NCBI RefSeq assembly: GCF_024347335.1
Contig: NZ_AP025463.1
Span: forward strand, 2,108,001-2,172,000
Length of the DNA: 64,000 nt
Origin: Vibrio celticus
GTDB taxonomy: Bacteria; Pseudomonadota; Gammaproteobacteria; Enterobacterales; Vibrionaceae
Direction of reading: 5' to 3'
Shown one piece after another: positions 36,372-45,237 of this stretch. The notes below the pieces were generated by a model. The model made no database searches. It saw only the letters and a list, made by a program, of their open reading frames with translations, and was not told the DNA's origin. The position numbers and the translations under genes were made by a program. Within the stretch, counting starts at the first letter, position 1. Each line of letters opens with the position of its first letter.

Positions 36372-37254
36372 GGGCGTGTTGATCTTTCGTGAGTGTTTTT
36401 TGAACAGCATGGTAAAGAGTTATAATTTGCTTCGCCAAAAGTAAAACCATAACCAATACCATGCCAAGAACAATGCTAACTGATATTCGCTGGGAACTGC
36501 TACTCCAAGTTATGAAAAGTACAGGTCGTATTTACGATAAAACTGAACATCGAATGACATTTGAAGGAATACTTTATCGAATGAGAACAGGTATTCCTTG
36601 GCGAGATCTACCCTCTGAGTTCGGAGAGTGGAGTACCGTTTACAGACGATTTAATCTTTGGTCAAAGAAAGGGATTTTAGATAATCTTTTCAAAAGCTTA
36701 TCTAACATGGCTGATTTTGAATGGGTATTTCTTGATGGCTCTATAGTTAGAGCACATCAGCATAGTACAGGTGCAGCTACTGAAAGTTCAGAGCAAATAG
36801 GAAAAAGTCGCGGGGGCAACTCAACCAAAATTCACTTAGCCGTAGATAGTGGTGGCCTGCCGATTTGCTTTGATTTATCAGAGGGACAACGCCACGATAT
36901 AGTGCATGCCGAAAGCTTAGTTGAGCAACTCGATGAAGTTAATACCATCGTTTGTGATAAAGGATATGACAGCGAACCTTTCCGTATTTTTGTTAAGGAA
37001 CGTGGCGGAGAAACGGTAATTGCTAAACGCAATTACGGACAAGATATAGACAAAGACAGTATGGATTGGTGTTTATACAAGTATCGTCACTTGGTCGAAA
37101 ATGCCTTTGGGAGAATTAAGCATTATCGAGCTATTTCAAGTAGATATGACAAGCTAGAAAGGAATTATGCCAGCATGTTATCGCTGGCATTCATGTTAAT
37201 GTGGCTACCGATGTATTGTTGAACGCGAAATGTACAGCAAAGATCAACACGCCC
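36372..37254 (+). mobile_element. IS5-family element, copy 1
   Basis: 883 bp with terminal repeats GGGCGTGTTGATCTTT and AAAGATCAACACGCCC, flanked by TA on both sides. One intact transposase. Copy 2 at 42721-43603 has the same length, the same termini and an identical deduced protein. Confidence 0.93.
36461..37222 (+). CDS. IS5-family transposase (copy 1)
   Basis: 253 residues in a single frame. N-terminal DUF4096-type domain (LTDIRWELL, YRMRTGIPWRDLPSEFGEW, STVYRRFNLWSKKG). DDE residues lie in FLDGSIVRAHQH, CDKGYDSEPFR and YRHLVENAFGRIKHYR. Intact, and identical in deduced sequence to copy 2, so probably an active element. Confidence 0.95.
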   Translation: MPRTMLTDIRWELLLQVMKSTGRIYDKTEHRMTFEGILYRMRTGIPWRDLPSEFGEWSTVYRRFNLWSKKGILDNLFKSLSNMADFEWVFLDGSIVRAHQHSTGAATESSEQIGKSRGGNSTKIHLAVDSGGLPICFDLSEGQRHDIVHAESLVEQLDEVNTIVCDKGYDSEPFRIFVKERGGETVIAKRNYGQDIDKDSMDWCLYKYRHLVENAFGRIKHYRAISSRYDKLERNYASMLSLAFMLMWLPMYC

Positions 37255-37326
37255 TAATTTAGCAAGACCACTGACACAGAAATGTCCAATTGTGAGTTTC
37301 AGAGCCCGTAAGTCCCCTTGTGCAAA

Positions 37327-37713
37327 CTAAAACATACAAGCATCTTCAAGGTCGAGTTCAAAATCAACGGGCGGTAGGTTTACTAAGTGCTTGTTCGCTG
37401 CGTTTAGCAGTTCGACTTTCGCGGGCTTCCCTACTTCGTTTGTGTAGATAGTCGCTAAGTACAGCTTGTCTGAATGGTGGAACGCATCGTGAAAGCTCAT
37501 TTCTTTGTTTAGCAAGCTGGCTAGCAATGGTTTGGTTACCGGAATATAAGCCCACTTAATGCACTGGCCGTTGTCGTAATCCCCACTCCAATACACCATA
37601 AACCTTTGGGTATTTTCATTCTTAACCGTGAAGCACTTCGGCCCTAAGACGTCTTGATACACTTCCAGTAGTTCCAATTTACCTAGCTGTGTGCCTGTTG
37701 GGAGTAAGTTCAT
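37327..37713 (-). CDS. DUF6575-like hypothetical protein, possibly LexA-controlled
   Basis: 128 residues. The layout (LEVYQDVLGPKCFTVKNE, VYWSGDYDNGQCIKWAYIPV, MSFHDAFHHSDKLYL) resembles the DUF6575 family, with an aromatic-rich middle and a short acidic tail (DFELDLEDACMF). No catalytic motif visible. ATG 37713 is preceded on its strand by GAGGAACGAGCA. A strong LexA-type site lies 63-79 bp upstream, so damage-inducible expression is plausible. It sits at the edge of the accessory region. Confidence 0.65.
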   Translation of the reverse strand: MNLLPTGTQLGKLELLEVYQDVLGPKCFTVKNENTQRFMVYWSGDYDNGQCIKWAYIPVTKPLLASLLNKEMSFHDAFHHSDKLYLATIYTNEVGKPAKVELLNAANKHLVNLPPVDFELDLEDACMF

Positions 37714-38026
37714 TGCTCGTTCCTCATCTTTTTAACGTTGCCTATCAAACCTTGCCTATAATCCCATAGTTATATACTGTTTTTATATACAGTTATTTAG
37801 GCGTATTTTGATATGCCGGTTCGAAATCGAAAAGGCGGCAGCAACAATCCATGAGGAAGACGGTGGTTTCGCCGATCTTTAAGCCACGAAAACGTTTGTC
37901 TTCATTAAGTTCTAACGTATAACGATTAATTACACTTCAGCCCTTGTTTAACCTTTTATTGCCTCCATATTTTCCATACAATCCTAAGCGATTATAAATA
38001 AAAACAATTTCAATTTCGGAGTCCTC
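37714..38026. other. Intergenic region with LexA box and trxB promoter
   Basis: Divergent spacer of 313 bp. Besides the LexA-type site it contains a broken short frame starting MPVRNRKGGSNNP at 37813 that ends after 13 codons and may be the start of a lost rightward gene. Confidence 0.5.
37777..37792. promoter_or_regulatory. LexA (SOS) operator
   Basis: CTG-N10-CAG with an AT-only N10, and an extended match TACTGT...ACAGT to the gamma-proteobacterial consensus. It lies between the DUF6575-like gene (minus) and trxB (plus). Confidence 0.75.
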
Positions 38027-38986
38027 ATGAGCGACGTAAAGCACTGTAATTTATTGATTCTTGGTTCTGGCCCTGCTGGCTATACAGCTGCAGTTTACGC
38101 TGCTCGTGCAAACCTAAACCCAGTTCTGGTTACTGGTATGCAGCAAGGTGGTCAGCTTACAACCACAACCGAGGTGGAAAACTGGCCGGGTGATGCTGAA
38201 GGTTTAACGGGTCCAGCTCTAATGGATCGCATGAAAGAACACGCAGAGCGCTTTGAAACAGAGATCCTGTTCGACCACATTAACGAAGTAGACCTTTCAA
38301 ACCGCCCTTTCCGTCTTAAAGGCGATTCTGGCGAGTACACGTGTGATGCATTGATCATCTCAACAGGTGCATCAGCTAAGTACCTAGGTTTAGATTCTGA
38401 AGAAGCATTCAAAGGCCGCGGCGTTTCTGCTTGTGCAACGTGTGACGGTTTCTTCTACCGCAACCAGAAAGTTGCAGTTGTGGGTGGTGGTAACACCGCT
38501 GTTGAAGAAGCACTTTACCTATCTAACATCGCGTCTGAAGTTCACCTAGTTCACCGCCGTGACACGTTCCGCGCTGAAAAGATCCTAGTGAAACGTTTGA
38601 TGGACAAAGTAGAGAACGGCAACATTGTTCTTCACACTGATCGCACACTAGACGAAGTTCTAGGCGACGATATGGGCGTAACGGGCGTTCGCATTAAAGA
38701 TACTCAGTCTGACAAAACGGAAGATATCGAAGTAATGGGCGCATTCATTGCTATCGGTCACCAACCAAACACTGAAATCTTCAAAGGCCAAGTGGACATG
38801 AAAGATGACTACATCATCGTTCAGTCTGGTCTTGAAGGTAACGCAACGCAAACCAGCATCCCAGGCGTGTTCGCTGCAGGTGATGTAATGGACCACAACT
38901 ACCGCCAAGCAATCACTTCTGCTGGTACAGGTTGTATGGCTGCACTGGATGCTGAACGCTTCCTAGATGGCCTTAACGATAAGTAA
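38027..38986 (+). CDS. trxB: Thioredoxin reductase
   Basis: 319 residues, normal length. FAD-binding GSGPAGYTAAVYAARA (about 12-27), redox-active CATC in SACATCDGFFYR (about 136-139), NADPH-binding VGGGNTAVEEALYL, and the C-terminal FAD motif GVFAAGDVMD. It reduces thioredoxin with NADPH in the cytoplasm. Strong GGAG ribosome site before ATG 38027. It lies upstream of cydDC, a conserved arrangement in Vibrio and E. coli, but a terminator separates them. Confidence 0.97.
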   Translation: MSDVKHCNLLILGSGPAGYTAAVYAARANLNPVLVTGMQQGGQLTTTTEVENWPGDAEGLTGPALMDRMKEHAERFETEILFDHINEVDLSNRPFRLKGDSGEYTCDALIISTGASAKYLGLDSEEAFKGRGVSACATCDGFFYRNQKVAVVGGGNTAVEEALYLSNIASEVHLVHRRDTFRAEKILVKRLMDKVENGNIVLHTDRTLDEVLGDDMGVTGVRIKDTQSDKTEDIEVMGAFIAIGHQPNTEIFKGQVDMKDDYIIVQSGLEGNATQTSIPGVFAAGDVMDHNYRQAITSAGTGCMAALDAERFLDGLNDK

Positions 38987-39067
38987 ATCTGAGATTGCAG
39001 ATTTGATTATCGGTGCTCTCGCCTCAGTAGATGCAGGGCGTCATCACATTTTGTTGTAAATCCCTAG

Positions 39068-39100
39068 AGCCCAGTGGTATATCCACTGGGCTTTCTTTTG
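39068..39100 (+). terminator. Rho-independent terminator of trxB
   Basis: Ten-pair stem AGCCCAGTGG/CCACTGGGCT (39068-39077 with 39083-39092), then TTCTTTTG. Confidence 0.85.
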
Positions 39101-39147
39101 TATACTAGCCGCCCTCAACAAATAATAATTATCATTAAGCCTTCATA

Positions 39148-40932
39148 ATGGATAAGAAAAAACAACGCAGCTTGAACAAGTGGCTTAAGCAACAGAGTAA
39201 GTTAGCGAAACGCTGGCTTATGATTGCGATTAGCCTTGGCGTACTTTCAAGCGTGTTCTTAATTGCTCAAGCAGCTCTTCTCGCCTCTATTCTTCACCAG
39301 CTGATCATCGAGAACGTCGATAAATCTGAACTGGTTGGTCATTTCGCAGGCTTGGCATTATCGGTCGTTGGCCGTGCTGGCTGTACATGGGGACGTGAAA
39401 TCGCAGGTTATCGCTGTGGTGAACAGATCCGTGTCTATATAAGGCAACTCATCCTTGATAAGTTACGTGAGCTAGGCCCAGCTTACATTAAAGGCAAACC
39501 TGCCGGTACGTGGGCAACCCTGTTGCTAGAACAAGTAGAAGACATGCAAGACTTCTTCTCTCGTTACTTACCTCAGATGTCTCTGTCGGTAATGATTCCA
39601 TTCATTATTTTGGTTGTGGTGTTCCCTGTTAACTGGGCAGCAGGTCTGATCTTCTTGCTGACTGCGCCACTGGTGCCGATGTTCATGGCATTGGTTGGTA
39701 TGAAAGCAGCCGATGCAAACCGTAAAAACTTCAAAGCGCTTCAGCGTCTTTCAGGTCACTTTTACGACCGTTTGCAGTCAATGACAACCATCCGTCTATT
39801 TGATCGTACCAACGCTGAAACAGAAGTATTGAAAGGTGCATCTGAAGTGTTCAGAACGCGTACTATGGATGTATTGAAGATCGCTTTCTTGTCTTCTGCT
39901 GTGCTTGAGTTCTTCACGTCGATCTCTATCGCAATGACAGCGGTTTACTTTGGTTTCACCTACATCGGTGAGCTTAACTTCGGTCACTACGGCGCAGGCA
40001 TTACGCTATTCGCAGGTTTGTTTATCCTTATCTTGGCGCCAGAGTTTTACCAACCTCTGCGTGACTTAGGTACTTTCTACCATGCGAAACAACAAGCGGT
40101 TGGCGCAGCCGAAAGTATTGTCGAGTTCCTAGAAACAGACATCACTAAGGTTAAATCAGGCGACACTCAGCTCGATCCGGCTCAAGGCATCAATATTGAA
40201 GCTCAAGATCTAAAAGTGTTGAGCCCTGAAGGTGTTCAATTGGTTGGCCCTATCTCGTTTGCGCTTAACACTCGTCAATCGACTGCGTTAGTTGGCCCAA
40301 GTGGTGCGGGTAAAACAAGTTTGATCAACGCTATTCTTGGTTTCATGCCTTATGAAGGAAGCTTGAAAATCAATGGCGTTGAACTGCGTGACTTAGACTT
40401 AGCCTCTTGGCGTAAAACCATTAGCTGGGTTGGTCAAAACCCATTGTTGTTGCACGGCAGTATTCGTGACAACGTCACTCTAGGTAAGCATGATATTGCT
40501 GACCAAGTTGTCGAAAATGCACTTGAGCAATCATTTGCTAGCGAGTTCGTTAACGAGCACGGCTTGGATTACATGATTTCTGATCGCTCTGGCGGCCTGT
40601 CTGTTGGTCAATCTCAGCGTTTGGCACTAGCTCGCGCAATGCTCCAAGACGGCCAATTCTGGTTGCTAGATGAACCAACAGCCAGCCTAGATACTCGTAG
40701 TGAACAGTTAGTGATGAAAGGCATCAATAGCAACATTGAAAGCCGCACTGCCCTACTTGTGACGCACCAACTCGCTCCTCTTAAATCAGTCGATAATATT
40801 CTGGTGATGCGCGATGGTGGTCTGGTTGAACAAGGTCATTACTCTCAGCTTTCGACTGCGGGTGGTTTGTTTGAAGAGATGCTGAACGCGAACTTAGCTC
40901 AACAAGACAATAAGGGTAATTTAGATGCGTGA
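39148..40932 (+). CDS. cydD: Heterodimeric glutathione/cysteine ABC exporter subunit CydD
   Basis: 594 residues: an ABC_membrane domain of six helices (about 20-320) and a C-terminal ATPase with Walker A GPSGAGKTS, the signature LSVGQSQRLALARAM (a CydD-like variant of LSGGQ) and Walker B FWLLDEPTASLD. With CydC it exports glutathione and cysteine to the periplasm and is needed for cytochrome bd assembly. Its 3' end overlaps cydC by 8 bp, so the two are coupled. A partial Fur-like sequence lies at 39121-39139, just before the start. Confidence 0.96.
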   Translation: MDKKKQRSLNKWLKQQSKLAKRWLMIAISLGVLSSVFLIAQAALLASILHQLIIENVDKSELVGHFAGLALSVVGRAGCTWGREIAGYRCGEQIRVYIRQLILDKLRELGPAYIKGKPAGTWATLLLEQVEDMQDFFSRYLPQMSLSVMIPFIILVVVFPVNWAAGLIFLLTAPLVPMFMALVGMKAADANRKNFKALQRLSGHFYDRLQSMTTIRLFDRTNAETEVLKGASEVFRTRTMDVLKIAFLSSAVLEFFTSISIAMTAVYFGFTYIGELNFGHYGAGITLFAGLFILILAPEFYQPLRDLGTFYHAKQQAVGAAESIVEFLETDITKVKSGDTQLDPAQGINIEAQDLKVLSPEGVQLVGPISFALNTRQSTALVGPSGAGKTSLINAILGFMPYEGSLKINGVELRDLDLASWRKTISWVGQNPLLLHGSIRDNVTLGKHDIADQVVENALEQSFASEFVNEHGLDYMISDRSGGLSVGQSQRLALARAMLQDGQFWLLDEPTASLDTRSEQLVMKGINSNIESRTALLVTHQLAPLKSVDNILVMRDGGLVEQGHYSQLSTAGGLFEEMLNANLAQQDNKGNLDA

Positions 40933-42646
40933 TTTACTGCCTTACCTGAAACTCTATAAAAAGCATTGGTTTGGCCTATCGCTAGGCATGCTATTGGCTT
41001 TTGCTACTCTGTCGGCCTCTATCGGCTTGTTAACGCTATCAGGCTGGTTCATTTCAGCTTCTGCGGTTGCAGGCCTTACGATTGCACGTGAAACCTTCAA
41101 CTACATGCTACCGGGTGGCGGCGTACGTGGTTTGGCGATGAGCCGTACTGCGGGTCGTTGGGGGGAACGTGTTGTCAGCCACAATGCAACATTCAAGCTA
41201 TTAACTGATCTACGTATCTTCTTCTTCAAGAAACTGGCTCCGCTGATCCCAGGTCGTATTTCGAACCTTCGTGATGCTGACCTTCTCAACCGTTTGGTTG
41301 CTGATGTTGATGCCATGGATCACGTGTACTTGCGCTTAGTAAGCCCTGTAACAGTTGGTGTGTTTGGGATTTTCTTCCTGACTCTATTCTTGATGTGGTT
41401 CGATAGTTCGCTTGGTTTGATCTTGGGTTCTATCCTTCTGATCATGCTGCTAGTTTGGCCTGTCTTGTTCTACAAGCTGGGTAAGCGTAACGGCGGCGAA
41501 CTGACACAGAACAAAGCTGATCTTCGTGTGACTACGCTAGATTGGATTGAAGGCTACAGCGAACTGACTCTATTCGGTGCAGAAGAGCGTTACCGTAATG
41601 CAATTCTAGAAACGCAACGCAAGCTGATGGCGAATCAGTTTGTGAATGCCAACCTAACCGGTATGGCGTCAGCAGCACTGATGCTGTTCAACGGTTTGAC
41701 GCTTGTTCTTATGCTTTGGCTTGCGGCTGACGGTGTGGGTGGTAATGCACCAGACCCGTTCATCGCGCTAATGGCATTCGCAACCATGGCAAGTTTTGAA
41801 CTGCTGATGCCTATCGCAGGCGCGTTCCAGCATTTAGGTCAAACCCTGTCTTCTGCTCGTCGCTTGAACGAAGTGATTCTGTCGGAACCTGAAGTTCAGT
41901 TTGCTGAAGAGAAACTCGACATCAACAAGCCGCTTGATATTACGTTCTCAAACGTGACGTTCAACTACCCTGACTCTGAGCGCAATGTTCTGAACGCTGT
42001 TGACCTAACGATTCCTGCCACGCACAAGGTTGCGATTGTGGGTCAAACGGGTTCTGGTAAATCGACTCTGATTCAGCTTCTGACTCGCTACTGGGATCCT
42101 AAAAAGGGCTACATCTCAATCGCGGGCATTGAACTGACGCAGTGGAATGAATCACAGCTTCGTGAATCAATCAGTGTAGTAAGCCAACGTGTCGACATTC
42201 TAAATGGTACTTTGCGTGACAACTTGTTGATTGCAAAACCAGAAGCGACCGATGATCACTTAGCGAACATCCTTAAAGACGTTGGTCTAGAAAAGTTGCT
42301 TGAGAATAACGCACTTGATAGCTGGTTAGGTGACGGTGGTCGTCAACTGTCTGGTGGTGAGAAGCGCCGTATTGGTATTGCACGTGCAATCCTTCATGAT
42401 GCCCCTATCCTGCTTCTTGATGAGCCTACAGAAGGCTTAGATAAGCAAACTGAACAGAGCATCATGGCACTGTTCGAGAAGCACTTCGAAGGCAAGACGG
42501 TTATCTTCATTACGCACCGCTTGATTGGTCTGGAATCTATGGATTCTATCGTTCTGATTGAACAAGGCGAGATTGTTGAAAACGGCTCTCATGAGAAGCT
42601 GTTAAACGAAGAAGGTCGTTATTTCCAACTTCGTCAGGCAATCTAG
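40925..42646 (+). CDS. cydC: Heterodimeric glutathione/cysteine ABC exporter subunit CydC
   Basis: 573 residues. Six-helix membrane domain beginning LPYLKLYKKHWFGLSLGM; ATPase domain with Walker A GQTGSGKST, signature LSGGEKRRIGIARAI and Walker B PILLLDEPTEGLD. Partner of CydD in the same operon. A terminator follows at 42679, and an IS5-type element has inserted 14 bp beyond that, leaving the gene intact. Confidence 0.96.
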   Translation: MRDLLPYLKLYKKHWFGLSLGMLLAFATLSASIGLLTLSGWFISASAVAGLTIARETFNYMLPGGGVRGLAMSRTAGRWGERVVSHNATFKLLTDLRIFFFKKLAPLIPGRISNLRDADLLNRLVADVDAMDHVYLRLVSPVTVGVFGIFFLTLFLMWFDSSLGLILGSILLIMLLVWPVLFYKLGKRNGGELTQNKADLRVTTLDWIEGYSELTLFGAEERYRNAILETQRKLMANQFVNANLTGMASAALMLFNGLTLVLMLWLAADGVGGNAPDPFIALMAFATMASFELLMPIAGAFQHLGQTLSSARRLNEVILSEPEVQFAEEKLDINKPLDITFSNVTFNYPDSERNVLNAVDLTIPATHKVAIVGQTGSGKSTLIQLLTRYWDPKKGYISIAGIELTQWNESQLRESISVVSQRVDILNGTLRDNLLIAKPEATDDHLANILKDVGLEKLLENNALDSWLGDGGRQLSGGEKRRIGIARAILHDAPILLLDEPTEGLDKQTEQSIMALFEKHFEGKTVIFITHRLIGLESMDSIVLIEQGEIVENGSHEKLLNEEGRYFQLRQAI

Positions 42647-42678
42647 CTTCTCCTTAAGCTATAAAGAAAACCATTCAA

Positions 42679-42706
42679 AGCCCGAGCTCATGCTCGGGCT
42701 TTTTGT
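42679..42706 (+). terminator. Rho-independent terminator of cydDC
   Basis: Nine-pair perfect stem AGCCCGAGC/GCTCGGGCT with loop TCAT, then a T run. Confidence 0.93.
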
Positions 42707-42720
42707 TGTCTGTGATTCTA

Positions 42721-43603
42721 GGGCGTGTTGATCTTTGCTGTACATTTCGCGTTCAACAATACATCGGTAGCCACATTAACATGAATGCCAGCGATAACAT
42801 GCTGGCATAATTCCTTTCTAGCTTGTCATATCTACTTGAAATAGCTCGATAATGCTTAATTCTCCCAAAGGCATTTTCGACCAAGTGACGATACTTGTAT
42901 AAACACCAATCCATACTGTCTTTGTCTATATCTTGTCCGTAATTGCGTTTAGCAATTACCGTTTCTCCGCCACGTTCCTTAACAAAAATACGGAAAGGTT
43001 CGCTGTCATATCCTTTATCACAAACGATGGTATTAACTTCATCGAGTTGCTCAACTAAGCTTTCGGCATGCACTATATCGTGGCGTTGTCCCTCTGATAA
43101 ATCAAAGCAAATCGGCAGGCCACCACTATCTACGGCTAAGTGAATTTTGGTTGAGTTGCCCCCGCGACTTTTTCCTATTTGCTCTGAACTTTCAGTAGCT
43201 GCACCTGTACTATGCTGATGTGCTCTAACTATAGAGCCATCAAGAAATACCCATTCAAAATCAGCCATGTTAGATAAGCTTTTGAAAAGATTATCTAAAA
43301 TCCCTTTCTTTGACCAAAGATTAAATCGTCTGTAAACGGTACTCCACTCTCCGAACTCAGAGGGTAGATCTCGCCAAGGAATACCTGTTCTCATTCGATA
43401 AAGTATTCCTTCAAATGTCATTCGATGTTCAGTTTTATCGTAAATACGACCTGTACTTTTCATAACTTGGAGTAGCAGTTCCCAGCGAATATCAGTTAGC
43501 ATTGTTCTTGGCATGGTATTGGTTATGGTTTTACTTTTGGCGAAGCAAATTATAACTCTTTACCATGCTGTTCAAAAAACACTCACGAAAGATCAACACG
43601 CCC
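42721..43603 (-). mobile_element. IS5-family element, copy 2 (inverted relative to copy 1)
   Basis: 883 bp with the same termini as 36372-37254 but opposite orientation, flanked by TA on both sides. The compared ends and the deduced protein are identical to copy 1. Confidence 0.93.
42753..43514 (-). CDS. IS5-family transposase (copy 2)
   Basis: 253 residues, identical in deduced sequence to the transposase at 36461-37222, intact DDE motifs. The identity points to recent transposition. Confidence 0.95.
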   Translation of the reverse strand: MPRTMLTDIRWELLLQVMKSTGRIYDKTEHRMTFEGILYRMRTGIPWRDLPSEFGEWSTVYRRFNLWSKKGILDNLFKSLSNMADFEWVFLDGSIVRAHQHSTGAATESSEQIGKSRGGNSTKIHLAVDSGGLPICFDLSEGQRHDIVHAESLVEQLDEVNTIVCDKGYDSEPFRIFVKERGGETVIAKRNYGQDIDKDSMDWCLYKYRHLVENAFGRIKHYRAISSRYDKLERNYASMLSLAFMLMWLPMYC

Positions 43604-43755
43604 TAGTCTCGAGCAGCTCAAACAAATAACCACCGCCAATCACTTATTGCTTATTTGTAAGCACTATTAATACATTACTTACAAAAGCTTACTAAGAGCA
43701 AATGCCATTTCTTGTAACATGCTGGCTTTATAGCTTGCAGATAACTTGGTCCCCT

Positions 43756-45162
43756 ATGGTACACAAACTCACAATTCCAACTCTAGTTCTGACTACGATG
43801 CTCACTGCATGCGGCGGCAGCGACAGCAATAACACGAGCGCATCAAAGAATGTCATCGACGCATCAAGCGCTAGCTCAGTGGTTAGCTTAGGAAGTAATT
43901 ACTCACTGCAATTCAGCGTGAAATCGATTGCTGCGGGTACAGACAAGAACGTGAACATTGATATTACTCAGTATGGTAATAATCTAAAATCTAGCGGCAG
44001 CTTCGCACAAATTCACGGCGTTCCTGAGCGCAACTACAAAACCCAAAACGATGCTGATATTACCTTTTCTGTAACAGTAACAAACTCAGCGGGTAAAACG
44101 TTTAACGTTGAAAATTTCGATATTTACTACGAAAACTTTAACGCAACAAAGACACCTGAAAAGCTTGCTATCGCTGAGGTTGAAAACGACATAAACAACG
44201 TCATTCGATGGAAAAAATCGGACACCGTGACCATCAATAAGCAATTCATTATTGATAACAGCGGCATAAAATTTAATATCGACCAAATGAGGCCAATGAA
44301 CCTCTACGTTCGAGTTGGCAACACTCTGAGCAATGGCATTCAATTTGTTCCATCCTTTGCTCAAAGCGCCTCAGAGACATTCTCACGTGTGCCTACAGCT
44401 GACTGTTCTGTTATCTCAAATACAACGGGGGAGCTGCTTACAAATGGCATCAAGCAACGAACTTGCGTAGAAGCTCATGGCTATAAGATCCCACTATTAA
44501 TTGAAGACAAATCTGCAAACAATTCGGAAGCAAAGGTCGCTCACGTTAAGAACATCATGGAGCACTACCTTGATAGCTTCCCTGCTGAAGTGACTAAGGC
44601 AATTTACGACAGCAAAGCGACCATGGGATTCTTTTACGATGAAGATTGGTCTGACAGAGATGGCGGTGACTTCTTAGATGAAAATTACCGTTTCCAAGAT
44701 CTGTTCGCGACTGAAACTACTGACATAACAACAGGCGAGAATAAACCGGATCTAGTCACTCAAAGAGACGCTGCGTTTGAAGAGATCATTCACTTTGTAC
44801 ACGATTACGGTGTGATGAACCTAGCGGTGCAATCATCTTCATCGAAATGGGGTGTGATGCAGAAGGAGTTAGATGAACTGAATGAGAAAGCGATTCTTGC
44901 CGGCTCTTACTTTCCAAACGGTAAAGACTCGACGATTGTTGAAGCTGATTTAGACGCTGAGTCATACGACCAAGAGTACCTAGCCTATTCTCTGTATGCC
45001 TACTATGACCTGAACTATAAGGGTTACAACGCGCAAGAGTTAAGTTCTGCAACCTTCACAGAGCTACAAGCGAACGACCCTGCGATGGTGAAATTTATGG
45101 AGCAGTACTTCCCGACTCGTGCGGCCCTTAAAGCTAAGTTTCCAGGTTACCCGAATAACTAG
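43756..45162 (+). CDS. Hypothetical lipoprotein with a possible metal site
   Basis: 468 residues from ATG 43756; an upstream ATG at 43702 would add a segment unlike a signal peptide. Signal peptide with lipobox LTAC followed by GGSDSNN, typical of Vibrio surface lipoproteins. The N-terminal half is beta-rich; the C-terminal half is helical and acidic. EEIIHFVHD near residue 350 has spacing like a zinc-peptidase HExxH with the first histidine replaced, and DEDWSDRDGGD lies before it. It could be a degenerate peptidase or a metal-binding surface protein. No operon partner; a bidirectional terminator follows. Confidence 0.7.
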   Translation: MVHKLTIPTLVLTTMLTACGGSDSNNTSASKNVIDASSASSVVSLGSNYSLQFSVKSIAAGTDKNVNIDITQYGNNLKSSGSFAQIHGVPERNYKTQNDADITFSVTVTNSAGKTFNVENFDIYYENFNATKTPEKLAIAEVENDINNVIRWKKSDTVTINKQFIIDNSGIKFNIDQMRPMNLYVRVGNTLSNGIQFVPSFAQSASETFSRVPTADCSVISNTTGELLTNGIKQRTCVEAHGYKIPLLIEDKSANNSEAKVAHVKNIMEHYLDSFPAEVTKAIYDSKATMGFFYDEDWSDRDGGDFLDENYRFQDLFATETTDITTGENKPDLVTQRDAAFEEIIHFVHDYGVMNLAVQSSSSKWGVMQKELDELNEKAILAGSYFPNGKDSTIVEADLDAESYDQEYLAYSLYAYYDLNYKGYNAQELSSATFTELQANDPAMVKFMEQYFPTRAALKAKFPGYPNN

Positions 45163-45191
45163 TTTGAGTTCATAACTCTAACTAGCACGCA

Positions 45192-45226
45192 CAAAAAAGC
45201 CGAATGTGATATTCACATTCGGCTTT
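45192..45226. terminator. Bidirectional rho-independent terminator
   Basis: Stem of about 14 pairs around AAAGCCGAATGTGA/TCACATTCGGCTTT with a long T run on the minus strand. Shared by the converging lipoprotein and chemoreceptor genes. Confidence 0.9.
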
Positions 45227-45237
45227 CAAATTATCGG

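Noticed and set aside
44800..44830. EEIIHFVHD in the 43756-45162 lipoprotein as a true zinc-peptidase site
   Set aside because: The first histidine of HExxH is absent, so catalytic function is not supported; kept only as a remark.
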